A DNA stretch of 8,315 nucleotides from Flavobacteriales bacterium. Lineage in GTDB: Bacteria; Bacteroidota; Bacteroidia; Flavobacteriales; BACL11. Below are positions 1 to 6,235 of the stretch, piece by piece. The stretch lies in the NCBI GenBank assembly GCA_012960835.1, contig DUAL01000190.1, forward strand, positions 1,018-9,332, written 5' to 3'. The position numbers and the translations under genes were made by a program. How positions within the stretch are numbered: the stretch's first letter is position 1; each line of letters opens with the position of its first letter. Under the pieces are notes generated by a model, which was given only the letters and a program-made list of their open reading frames with translations, had not been told where the DNA came from and did not search any database.

Positions 1-690
1 AGTAGTAGCACCCCCCAAAGTTTCGTTATCGATAGTTTCGCCAATAGCTGCTTTTACCAAATAACTTCCTGCCAAAAAGATAGATCCTGTTTTATCTACA
101 ATAAGGGCTTCATCACTCATAATAGGTAGGTAAGCCCCACCTGCAACACAACTACCCATTACAGCAGAAATTTGGGTAATTCCCATAGAACTCATACGGG
201 CATTGTTGCGAAACATTCTACCGAAATGTTCTTTGTCGGGGAAAATCTCATCTTGCATAGGTAAAAATACTCCTGCACTATCCACCAAGTAGATAATTGG
301 AAGTCGATTTTCCATTGCAATTTCTTGCAAACGCAAATTCTTTTTGGCAGTAATAGGAAACCAAGCTCCTGCTTTTACAGTAGCATCATTGGCAACAACT
401 ATACATTGTTTTTCGCTTACATAAGTGATTCCAGCAACTACTCCTCCTGATGGGCATCCACCATATTCCTCATACATTCCTTCTCCTACAAAAGCACCAA
501 TTTCTAAAAAGTTAGCATCTGTATCTTTCAAATAATCAATACGCTCCCTAGCGGTAAGTTTTCCTTTGGCGTGTTGTTTTTCAATCTTCTTCTTTCCTCC
601 ACCAAAAGAAACTGTAGCATGTTTTCTTTTCATCTCTGAGATAAGTAACCTCATCTTATCATCATTCTTATTAAATTCCAAGTTTGCCAT
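1..690 (-). CDS. Acyl-CoA carboxylase carboxyltransferase (beta) subunit, methylcrotonyl-CoA carboxylase type, 3' part missing
   Basis: The reverse strand translates without a stop for 230 residues from an ATG at 690 to the left edge, so only the N-terminal part (less than half of a family member of about 510-540 residues) is present. Visible family features are a GGGKKKIEKQHAKGK segment (30-44) followed by LTARERIDYL, the block GGCPSGGVV (77-85), VVANDATVKAGAW (98-110), VDSAGVFLPMQDEIFPD (136-152), and the glycine-rich oxyanion-hole region SCVAGGAYLPIMSDE (180-194). The insert MQDEIFPDKEHFGRMFRNNA is typical of the methylcrotonyl-CoA branch rather than the propionyl-CoA branch, as I recall the families. 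The biotin-dependent enzyme transfers carboxyl from biotin to an acyl-CoA, here probably 3-methylcrotonyl-CoA in leucine breakdown; substrate choice is inferred. The gene lies 78 bases after the WbqC-like gene and has its own promoter candidate, so it is probably a separate transcript. Confidence 0.93.
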   Translation of the reverse strand, partial: MANLEFNKNDDKMRLLISEMKRKHATVSFGGGKKKIEKQHAKGKLTARERIDYLKDTDANFLEIGAFVGEGMYEEYGGCPSGGVVAGITYVSEKQCIVVANDATVKAGAWFPITAKKNLRLQEIAMENRLPIIYLVDSAGVFLPMQDEIFPDKEHFGRMFRNNARMSSMGITQISAVMGSCVAGGAYLPIMSDEALIVDKTGSIFLAGSYLVKAAIGETIDNETLGGATT

Positions 691-705
691 TCAGTCAATT
701 TTTGT

Positions 706-713
706 CAAAAGTA
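706..713 (-). promoter_or_regulatory. Candidate Bacteroidota -7 box for the carboxyltransferase gene
   Basis: On the reverse strand the sequence TACTTTTG matches TAnnTTTG exactly and ends 15 bases before the ATG at 690. No good TTG or TTTG is seen 17-21 bases upstream, so only half of the promoter pattern is present. If used, the 5' leader would be only about 10 bases. Confidence 0.4.
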
Positions 714-768
714 AAAAATAGATGTTAGATATTAGTAGTTAGGCGATAGACTTATTCTCTCTAGAATC

Positions 769-1392
769 TTAAATATCAATACTGATAGCTAGATTATTTA
801 AATAATCTGCACTTTCAGGACCTAAATTAAAGAGTAAATCGATAATAGATAGGTTAGGAATAAAGCCACAATTATTCTCAAATACTTGATGGTATTTTGG
901 GCTATTTTTTACTTCAAATAAGGAATTTCTGAAATCGTTTGTACTACTTTGTTTTTGGTAGGATTTTGTAAGCGTAGAAGTATCATTTATTTGTAAGCAT
1001 TTAAAGACCACTTCTTGCAATTTCAGATTAAAATCTAAAAGGAAAGTTTCTCTTTTTTCGTAAAAAGGAATAAACAAATCTTCATTAAACTCAAAATAAG
1101 AGGAAGAACGATAAGCACTACAAATAGATTTCCAATGTTCTTTTTGCCAAGGATGATGGTATGCTATTTTTATATCTTTTATCTGGGTTTTAGAGCTTGA
1201 TTTTCTAAGTTTTGGAATACTTAAAGTTAGCTTACCATTTGCTCCATAAATATCACATCTGTTTCGGATGCTTTGTTTTACAAAATGTTCGTATTGTTCA
1301 ATTTCATTATTTTTGTTTTGTAGCAAAATGGCATAATATCCAATAGGAGCTAAATAGGCAGTGGGGATTAAATAAGGATTATTTAACTCCAT
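769..1392 (-). CDS. WbqC-like family protein
   Basis: This 207-residue protein resembles the WbqC-like family (PF08889). Recognisable blocks are an N-terminal PYLIPTAYLAPIGYY (6-20), QSIRNRCDIYGANGKLTLSIP (40-60), WQKEHWKSICSAYRSSSYFEF (82-102), and the C-terminal FIPNLSIIDLLFNLGPES (177-194). The family is named after a gene in an O-antigen cluster, but its biochemical role is not established; I do not assign one. No signal peptide or clear membrane segment is seen. The start is ATG at 1392; a TTG directly before it at 1395 would add one residue and is less likely. The start lies inside the end of lepB (14-base overlap), pointing to translational coupling and making this the last gene of the parA-lepB cluster. 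Homologues next to lepB are, from memory, common in Bacteroidota. Confidence 0.85.
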   Translation of the reverse strand: MELNNPYLIPTAYLAPIGYYAILLQNKNNEIEQYEHFVKQSIRNRCDIYGANGKLTLSIPKLRKSSSKTQIKDIKIAYHHPWQKEHWKSICSAYRSSSYFEFNEDLFIPFYEKRETFLLDFNLKLQEVVFKCLQINDTSTLTKSYQKQSSTNDFRNSLFEVKNSPKYHQVFENNCGFIPNLSIIDLLFNLGPESADYLNNLAISIDI

Positions 1393-2644
1393 CAAACAAA
1401 CGATTCCATCTTATTTTTTTAAGTCCCTTGGCATTTTTATCCCAACTCATCCAAATAAAAAGTGCCTTTCCAACAATATGGTCTTCAGGCACAAAGCCCC
1501 AAAAACGAGAGTCAGCAGAGTTGTGCCTATTATCACCCATTAGCCAATAATAATTCATCTTAAAAGTATAAGTAGTTGCCACAGTTTTATTGATAAGAAT
1601 TTCGCCTGCAACTACTTCTAAACTATTTCTTTCATAGCGCTCAATAATATCTTTATAAAGAGGTAAGTTTTCAGTTGTTAAATGAACTGTAGTTCCAGCT
1701 TTTGGAATAATGAGCGGACCATAATTATCCTCATTCCAGCTAAAATTCTTACTTTGTGGGTAGATGTATTCTTCAAATTTATTTTTTGTTTTCACCCTTT
1801 TATCCACTGACTTTACATTTGGAAAAGTAGAAAGTGCATCTCTGTTTTTATTGGTTAGAGTGAGCATATATTCATTCTGATTTCTTCCATAACCCCCCTC
1901 TGTAATATCGTATTTTTCATACAATATTTTTGGATTCAGGCCAGTCCCTTTTGTTTTTACAGTATACTGAAACTGCTTTTTCATGCCTTCAAACTCTTCT
2001 TGTGGTGCGCTATTTACCATTAGTTGCCCATCAATTACTTCAATCTTATCTCCTGGAATTCCTACACATCTTTTAATGTAATTTTCTTTTTTGTCGATTG
2101 GTCTTCCGAGCGTTTCAGCTGGCCAATTAAATACCACACAATCGTTTCTTTCTACCTCCCCTAATCCTTTCATTCGGTGGTAGGGGAGTTGTATACTTTC
2201 AGAATAGGATTTTCCATCTCCAATTGGCATGGTATGATGCACAAGCGGAAAAGCCAAAGGAGTGATAGGTACTCTTGGGCCATAACTGACTTTACTTACA
2301 AACAAGAAATCGCCAATAAGTAATGATTTTTCCATAGAGGAAGTAGGAATAGTGTAGGCCTCAATTAAAAAGGTACGCAAAATAGTTGCTGCAATTACTG
2401 CAAAAAGGATGGCATCAAACCAATTTCTGAGCTCACTCTTTTTCTTTTTTTTCTTCTGTTTTACTCTTTTTTTCCAAAAGATATAATTAAAGGTTTTCCA
2501 AAATAGGGCATCTGCAATAAAAAGAGGAACAAAATAAAGCCACTCCCCATCCAATAGGTACACAAAAAAACTCCACACAATAGTGAAGATAATAAACATT
2601 ACTAATCGGAAGAACTTACCTAACTTTTCTCTTAATTTCCGCAT
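1379..2644 (-). CDS. lepB: Signal peptidase I
   Basis: This 421-residue membrane protease removes signal peptides from secreted proteins outside the inner membrane. The N-terminus has two hydrophobic stretches (about 11-30 and 36-56), a lysine-rich linker (58-69, including six consecutive lysines), and a third hydrophobic segment (about 76-94) just before the catalytic domain. The catalytic serine is S103 in IPTSSMEKSL and the general-base lysine is K191 in NYIKRCVGIPGDK, equivalent to E. coli S90 and K145. The final conserved box is MGDNRHNSADSRFWGFV (369-385). The region between about 205 and 340 is larger than in Firmicute enzymes and forms the periplasmic beta domain seen in Gram-negative types. 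It starts at ATG 2644, 25 bases after dapB, and overlaps the WbqC-like gene at its 3' end. The active site looks intact, so an active enzyme is expected. Confidence 0.97.
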   Translation of the reverse strand: MRKLREKLGKFFRLVMFIIFTIVWSFFVYLLDGEWLYFVPLFIADALFWKTFNYIFWKKRVKQKKKKKKSELRNWFDAILFAVIAATILRTFLIEAYTIPTSSMEKSLLIGDFLFVSKVSYGPRVPITPLAFPLVHHTMPIGDGKSYSESIQLPYHRMKGLGEVERNDCVVFNWPAETLGRPIDKKENYIKRCVGIPGDKIEVIDGQLMVNSAPQEEFEGMKKQFQYTVKTKGTGLNPKILYEKYDITEGGYGRNQNEYMLTLTNKNRDALSTFPNVKSVDKRVKTKNKFEEYIYPQSKNFSWNEDNYGPLIIPKAGTTVHLTTENLPLYKDIIERYERNSLEVVAGEILINKTVATTYTFKMNYYWLMGDNRHNSADSRFWGFVPEDHIVGKALFIWMSWDKNAKGLKKIRWNRLFDGVK

Positions 2645-2669
2645 ACTCTTTTAACGATTTATTTCTTTT

Positions 2670-3341
2670 TTATTGCATACCAAATACATCATTCATGCTA
2701 AAAATACCTTTTTTACCTATAATCCATTTTGCCGCTATTAGTGCTCCCATTGCAAAACCATCCCTGTTTTTTGCAGTATGTTTTATCTCAATTTTATCTT
2801 CTTCACAGGAGTAAATAATAGTATGTGTCCCAGATACATTCTCAACTCTTTCTGTAGTAATTTTTATTTTGTTATTTAGAATTTCTTCAGCATCTTTAGC
2901 TAAAGTTTTGGCTGTTCCACTTGGTGAATCTAGTTTTTCAATATGATGAATTTCATGAATTTTACTTTCATAATTATGGTTTTTCATCAGATTAGATAAC
3001 TTTTTGTTGAGTTCAAAAAAGATATTCATTCCCAAACTAAAATTGGAAGCGTATAAAAAAGCGCCTTCTTTTTCTTTGCAGAGTTTTTCTATTTCTTCCA
3101 ATTTATTGAGCCAACCAGTAGTGCCCGAAATAACTGGAATTCCACTATTTATGGCGTGAGAAATATTTTCAAAAGCTGTGGAGGGAGTGCTAAAATCTAT
3201 GGCAACATCAGCCATGCTTAAATCTAATGTATTTGTAGGGTTTTTACTAGAAGAAGTAGCTGCAATTGTATCACCATTTATTTTGGCTAATTCACCAATT
3301 CGTTTACCCATTTTTCCATTTCCTGAAATTGCAATTTTCAT
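2670..3341 (-). CDS. dapB: 4-hydroxy-tetrahydrodipicolinate reductase
   Basis: This 223-residue cytoplasmic enzyme reduces 4-hydroxy-tetrahydrodipicolinate with NAD(P)H, in the pathway to diaminopimelate (peptidoglycan) and lysine. The N-terminal Rossmann fold begins at residue 1 with ISGNGKMGKRI (5-15), followed by AIDFSTP (47-53) and SGTTGW (72-77). The catalytic histidine pair is in HEIHHIEKLDSPSGTAKTLA, with H132, H133 and K136 and the substrate-binding SGTA at 141-144. The C-terminal block IEIKHTAKNRDGFAMGA (185-201) is also typical. It is somewhat short for the family (usually 230-270 residues) but lacks nothing essential that I can see. The ATG at 3341 lies 9 bases after the DUF5683 stop, and lepB follows after 25 bases. 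Confidence 0.96.
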   Translation of the reverse strand: MKIAISGNGKMGKRIGELAKINGDTIAATSSSKNPTNTLDLSMADVAIDFSTPSTAFENISHAINSGIPVISGTTGWLNKLEEIEKLCKEKEGAFLYASNFSLGMNIFFELNKKLSNLMKNHNYESKIHEIHHIEKLDSPSGTAKTLAKDAEEILNNKIKITTERVENVSGTHTIIYSCEEDKIEIKHTAKNRDGFAMGALIAAKWIIGKKGIFSMNDVFGMQ

Positions 3342-3350
3342 TTGGCGAAT

Positions 3351-3869
3351 TTACAAATTTAGCGTTAAACAAAATCCATTAAAGTCGCTAGTTGAAGTAG
3401 GATAAACATGAAATGAAATATCATCCGAAATATCATAATCAAAAAGGTGTGCATCCACAGAAGCATCCACAATATTTAAGATATAAGTTCCCACAAAACA
3501 CAAAATTGATATTTCCCTGTTTCTTCTGTAGAAATCTTTCAAAATAAGCAAATCACCGTTACTGTACTCTCCAACATAATCATCCATTGTATTGGGGTTG
3601 TTGTCCATTCTGATAATATAAGCATCCTTGTACTGCTTGTACTTAATATTATTGTTATTTATATAATATACAGAGGTGAGTAGTCCTGCATAAATAATGG
3701 GTACTTTCCAGTATTTCTTATTGTAAACTTGCCCAAGTCCAGGCAATGCAGCTGAGAGCATTGCTGCTTTTTTTGGTGATTGAATAGGTTGAGATAAATC
3801 CTGCGCTTTTACTACCGAAAGGAAAAAAAAGCAAAAAAGAATTAGAAATATTTGGTTGGAAAATTTCAA
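3351..3869 (-). CDS. DUF5683 domain protein, exported or membrane-anchored, function unknown
   Basis: This 172-residue protein begins with a signal peptide-like hydrophobic stretch (6-20) ending in VVKAQD, a plausible signal peptidase I cut after A22; there is no lipobox cysteine. Then come SPKKAAMLSAALPGLGQVYN (31-50), a second hydrophobic segment (about 56-70), FYRRNREI (113-120), a third hydrophobic segment (about 120-134), and the conserved DASVDAHLFDYDISDD (135-150). I recognise this as DUF5683 (PF18935), a Bacteroidota family often found after parB; its role is unknown. The start is TTG at 3869: an in-frame TAA lies 9 bases upstream and the first internal ATG is residue 37, which would remove the signal peptide. 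The TTG overlaps the parB stop as TTGA, a 4-base coupling overlap. It lies 9 bases before dapB. Confidence 0.85.
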   Translation of the reverse strand: MKFSNQIFLILFCFFFLSVVKAQDLSQPIQSPKKAAMLSAALPGLGQVYNKKYWKVPIIYAGLLTSVYYINNNNIKYKQYKDAYIIRMDNNPNTMDDYVGEYSNGDLLILKDFYRRNREISILCFVGTYILNIVDASVDAHLFDYDISDDISFHVYPTSTSDFNGFCLTLNL

Positions 3870-4726
3870 GAATTGACTTTAATAAGGGAGAGGATTCTTT
3901 CAAAATCTTCATCAGAGGAAAAAGGAATTATTAGTTTTCCATTTCCTTTTTTGTTTGTTTTTAGCTGAACTTCTTTATCTAAATAATTGGACAATTCATG
4001 CATCTTTCTTTGCTTATCAAAAGGCAAGGGATTCACTATTTTTACTTTTTTATCCCTTGAAGTTCTTTTATAATCTATTTCAGCAAAGTCTCTTACCATT
4101 TGTTCAAGTTCACGCACGGAAATACCATTGGCCACCGCATCATGGTATAAGTTGATTTGTTTTTGCTTATCCCTTACATTTATTAAAGCCCTAGCGTGTC
4201 CCATACTTATTTTTTGCATTTGCAATCCTGATTGGATTTCTTCCGGTAATTTCAGTAATCTTAAAAAATTGGCAATCGTGCTTCTCTTTTTCCCAACCCT
4301 CTCACTACAGGCTTCTTGTGTTAAGTTGCACTCCTGAATTAGTCTTTTGAAACTAAGGGCAAACTCAATAGGATTAAGGTTTTCTCTTTGGATATTTTCA
4401 ACCAAAGCCATTTCCAGCATTTGCTGATCGTTTGCAATGCGGATGTATGCCGGAATTTTAGTAAGTCCTGCAATTTCAGAAGCTCTTAATCTTCTTTCTC
4501 CTGAAATAAGCTGGTATTTATCAAAACTTAATTTGCGAACCGTTATTGGCTGTATTATGCCTAGCTCTTTTATGGAAACTGCTAATTCTTGCAAGGTCTC
4601 TTCATCAAACTTATTTCTGGGTTGAAAAGGGTTTGTTTCTATCCTGGAGATACTAATTTCAGGAGTTTCAATATTTGGAAGTATTGCATCCAAACCTCTT
4701 CCTAAACCATTTTGTTTTTTATTCAT
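3866..4726 (-). CDS. parB: Chromosome-partitioning protein ParB (Spo0J family)
   Basis: This 286-residue protein is a CTP-dependent DNA clamp that loads at parS sites and works with ParA to segregate chromosome origins. It begins with LGRGLDAILP (8-17), followed by NPFQPR (32-37), the CTP-binding motif GERRLRA (76-82), and ENIQRENLNPIE (110-121). A helix-turn-helix region for parS recognition lies around 136-160, followed by GHARALI (176-182). The C-terminal dimerisation region is about 236-286. All key motifs are present. ATG at 4726 gives the usual N-terminus; an upstream in-frame TTG at 4735 would add three residues and is less likely. The start overlaps the end of parA by 8 bases, and the stop overlaps the TTG start of the DUF5683 gene. 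Confidence 0.96.
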   Translation of the reverse strand: MNKKQNGLGRGLDAILPNIETPEISISRIETNPFQPRNKFDEETLQELAVSIKELGIIQPITVRKLSFDKYQLISGERRLRASEIAGLTKIPAYIRIANDQQMLEMALVENIQRENLNPIEFALSFKRLIQECNLTQEACSERVGKKRSTIANFLRLLKLPEEIQSGLQMQKISMGHARALINVRDKQKQINLYHDAVANGISVRELEQMVRDFAEIDYKRTSRDKKVKIVNPLPFDKQRKMHELSNYLDKEVQLKTNKKGNGKLIIPFSSDEDFERILSLIKVNS

Positions 4727-5525
4727 TGCTGTCAATCAATTCTTTTGGCTGAGATTTTCTTTTTTCCTCTTTTTGCAGAAGTTCGCTTGCCAAATTAAGA
4801 TAATTTATTGCTCCTTTACTCGTTGCGTCATGTATGATTATTGTTTCTCCATAAGAAGGGGATTCCCCAAGGCGAACATTTCGGTGAATAATGGTTTTGA
4901 AAACCATATCCTGGAAATGTTTTTTTACCTCTTCTACCACTTGATTAGAAAGTCGCAAACGCGTATCATACATAGTAAGAAGTAAGCCCTCAATTACCAA
5001 GTTTTCGTTCAGTCTTTGTTGCACAATTTTGATGGTGTTTAATAATTTTCCTAATCCCTCCAAAGCAAAATATTCGCATTGTATAGGGATAATTACAGAA
5101 TCGCATGCTGTTAGGGAATTTAGCGTAATTAAACCAAGTGATGGGGCGCAATCAATAATAACAAAGTCGTAATTATCACTTACTTCACTGAGCATTTGCT
5201 TCATCATATTTTCTCGGCTTGGCAAGTTTACCAATTCCAATTCAGCCCCTACCAAATCGATATGGGCTGGCAAAAGAAAAAGATTAGGAGTTTTGGTTTT
5301 TAAGATGATGTCTTTTGCCTTTACTTTTCCCAATAAACATTCATAAATTCCATCTTTTATATTTTTGGGGTCATGCCCAACACCAGAGGTGGCATTGGCT
5401 TGTGGATCCGCATCTACTAAAAGTACTTTTTGCTCTAATACTCCTAGCCCTGCCGCCAAATTCATTGCGGTTGTGGTTTTACCTACTCCTCCTTTTTGGT
5501 TTGCTATTGCTATTATTTTTGCCAT
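4719..5525 (-). CDS. parA: Chromosome-partitioning ATPase ParA (Soj family)
   Basis: This 268-residue ATPase forms ATP-bound dimers on the nucleoid; ParB stimulates ATP hydrolysis, which drives origin segregation. The deviant Walker A motif KGGVGKTTT (11-19) with signature lysine K11 is present, followed by LLVDADPQANATSG (35-48) carrying the A' aspartates, and FVIIDCAPSLG (121-131) with the Walker B aspartate D125. The full length without an N-terminal DNA-binding extension places it with chromosomal Soj-type proteins rather than plasmid P1-type ParA. A lysine- and glutamate-rich tail (253-263) ends the protein. It is the first gene of the leftward cluster, starting at ATG 5525 with a promoter candidate 32 bases upstream. 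It overlaps parB by 8 bases. Confidence 0.97.
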   Translation of the reverse strand: MAKIIAIANQKGGVGKTTTAMNLAAGLGVLEQKVLLVDADPQANATSGVGHDPKNIKDGIYECLLGKVKAKDIILKTKTPNLFLLPAHIDLVGAELELVNLPSRENMMKQMLSEVSDNYDFVIIDCAPSLGLITLNSLTACDSVIIPIQCEYFALEGLGKLLNTIKIVQQRLNENLVIEGLLLTMYDTRLRLSNQVVEEVKKHFQDMVFKTIIHRNVRLGESPSYGETIIIHDATSKGAINYLNLASELLQKEEKRKSQPKELIDSNE

Positions 5526-5556
5526 TTGTGATATTAGGATTTAAGAATTAAGAATA

Positions 5557-5588
5557 CGAATATAAACTTTGATAAAAATACAATCAAA
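5557..5588 (-). promoter_or_regulatory. Candidate promoter for the parA-parB-lepB cluster
   Basis: On the reverse strand a TTTG (5588-5585) is followed after 20 bases by TATATTCG (5564-5557), one base off the Bacteroidota -7 pattern TAnnTTTG. The -7 box ends 31 bases before the parA ATG. The spacing fits the known 17-23 range. The nearby region is very AT-rich, so a chance match is possible. Confidence 0.45.
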
Positions 5589-5600
5589 TACATATAAAAG

Positions 5601-5610
5601 GCATTTATGC
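5601..5610. repeat. Short palindrome upstream of the parA promoter
   Basis: GCATTTATGC forms a 4-base inverted repeat around a 2-base centre, 12 bases upstream of the -35-like TTTG of the parA promoter candidate, and is flanked by A-tracts. It could be an operator, but in such AT-rich sequence it may also be chance. Confidence 0.25.
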
Positions 5611-5650
5611 AAAAGAGAATTATTAACAAAAAATAGAAAAGTTATTAAAT

Positions 5651-5675
5651 AAAAACAACCCATAAATGGGCTGCT
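5651..5675 (-). terminator. Intrinsic terminator after the PUR-alpha-like gene
   Basis: Read on the reverse strand, AGCAGCCCAT pairs with ATGGGTTGTT (G-U pairs included) to give a hairpin with a tiny loop, followed by five T and then ATTTAA. On the forward strand the G-U pairs become A-C mismatches, so the hairpin favours leftward transcription. It lies about 50 bases after the stop of the PUR-alpha-like gene and separates it from parA. Confidence 0.65.
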
Positions 5676-5680
5676 TTTTT

Positions 5681-5723
5681 GTTGCGTAAGTCTGTTTTTG
5701 AGGTTTTAATCTACTTACTCAAC
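5681..5723. repeat. Imperfect 11-base inverted repeat after the PUR-alpha-like stop codon
   Basis: GTTGCGTAAGT (5681-5691) and ACTTACTCAAC (5713-5723) are reverse complements except for one base, with a 21-base spacer. It starts one base beyond the stop of the PUR-alpha-like gene and precedes the terminator. It is not followed by a T-tract, so it is not itself a classical terminator. It may be a 3' mRNA hairpin or a protein-binding dyad. Confidence 0.55.
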
Positions 5724-5724
5724 C

Positions 5725-6174
5725 TTAATCTTCTTTCTCTTTATTTTCAGGAGTATCTTCTTCTTTTTCTTTTACATCCTCATTTCCTAAATCATCAAAA
5801 CTTACTTCTGTAAAATCAGTAGTTGGATCTTCTGTTTTTTCTTCTTTCTTTTCTTCTTTTAGAACTTCTACTGTCTTTTCTTCTTCTTTGTTTTCAGTTC
5901 TATTTAATGAAATAATATCCTCTCCTTTTTCTTTTATAATGTAATCTGTAAATTCACTTAAAGCATCCTTGAAATTACCAAAATCTTCTTTGTAAAGGTA
6001 AATTTTATGTTTTTTATAAAAAGGAGTTCCATCCTCATTAAAGTCCCTTTTACTTTCGGTCATTGTTAAATAATAATCTCCCGCTCGTGTGGATCGCACA
6101 TCAAAGAAATAAGTCCTTCTGCCAGCTCTCACTGCCTTGGAAAATATTTCTTCTATCTCTCTTTTTTCTCCCAT
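5725..6174 (-). CDS. PUR-alpha-like (DUF3276) nucleic-acid-binding protein with acidic tail
   Basis: This 149-residue protein has an N-terminal PUR-type domain (about 1-90) with RAGRRTYFFDVRSTRAGDYY (16-35), LTMTESKR (36-43) and KKHKIYLYKEDF (54-65). I recognise this as DUF3276 (PF11680), a family related to eukaryotic Pur-alpha whose Borrelia member binds DNA and RNA. Bacterial members usually act as small dimers; target and role here are unknown. Residues 92-149 are a low-complexity tail rich in E, K and D, interrupted by a hydrophobic-acidic segment FTEVSFDDLG (121-130) that I recall as recurring near the C-terminus of Bacteroidota homologues. No signal peptide is present, so it is cytoplasmic. 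It starts at ATG 6174 with a strong promoter match upstream and a terminator downstream, suggesting a single-gene transcript. Confidence 0.88.
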   Translation of the reverse strand: MGEKREIEEIFSKAVRAGRRTYFFDVRSTRAGDYYLTMTESKRDFNEDGTPFYKKHKIYLYKEDFGNFKDALSEFTDYIIKEKGEDIISLNRTENKEEEKTVEVLKEEKKEEKTEDPTTDFTEVSFDDLGNEDVKEKEEDTPENKEKED

Positions 6175-6205
6175 TTTTTTCTCTTTTTGGTTTGTAAATA
6201 GCCCA

Positions 6206-6235
6206 CAAAGCTATGAAATTATTTTTAAAAGCAAA
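6206..6235 (-). promoter_or_regulatory. Promoter of the PUR-alpha-like gene
   Basis: On the reverse strand TTTG (6235-6232), 18 bases, then TAGCTTTG (6213-6206) gives a full match to the Bacteroidota pattern TTTG-N17-23-TAnnTTTG. It lies 31 bases before the ATG at 6174. The -33 element directly abuts the stop codon of the ABC exporter gene, so the promoter occupies nearly all of the short gap. Confidence 0.72.

Noticed and set aside
752..765. Small inverted repeat ATTCT-CTCT-AGAAT just after the WbqC-like stop, as a terminator of the long operon.
   Set aside because: The stem is only 5 AT-rich base pairs and no T-tract follows in the leftward direction.
3178..5551. Several rightward open frames of 60-80 codons opposite dapB, parB and parA (for example 3178-3405, 3955-4155, 4128-4337, 4437-4625, 4773-4985, 5315-5551) and a leftward one at 3718-3912.
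   Set aside because: They lie inside clearly real genes, have no promoter or recognisable domain, and their composition is that of antisense or shifted reading of the true genes.
5581..5640. Alternative -7 box TGTATTTG upstream of parA with a TTTTG 17 bases further upstream.
   Set aside because: It misses the second base of the pattern and its spacing is less good than the TTTG-N20-TATATTCG pair closer to the gene; kept only as a second choice.
3866..5725. A parS site near parAB.
   Set aside because: I looked for the usual TGTTTCACGTGAAACA palindrome or its CACGTG core around the operon and saw none; parS may lie elsewhere near the origin.
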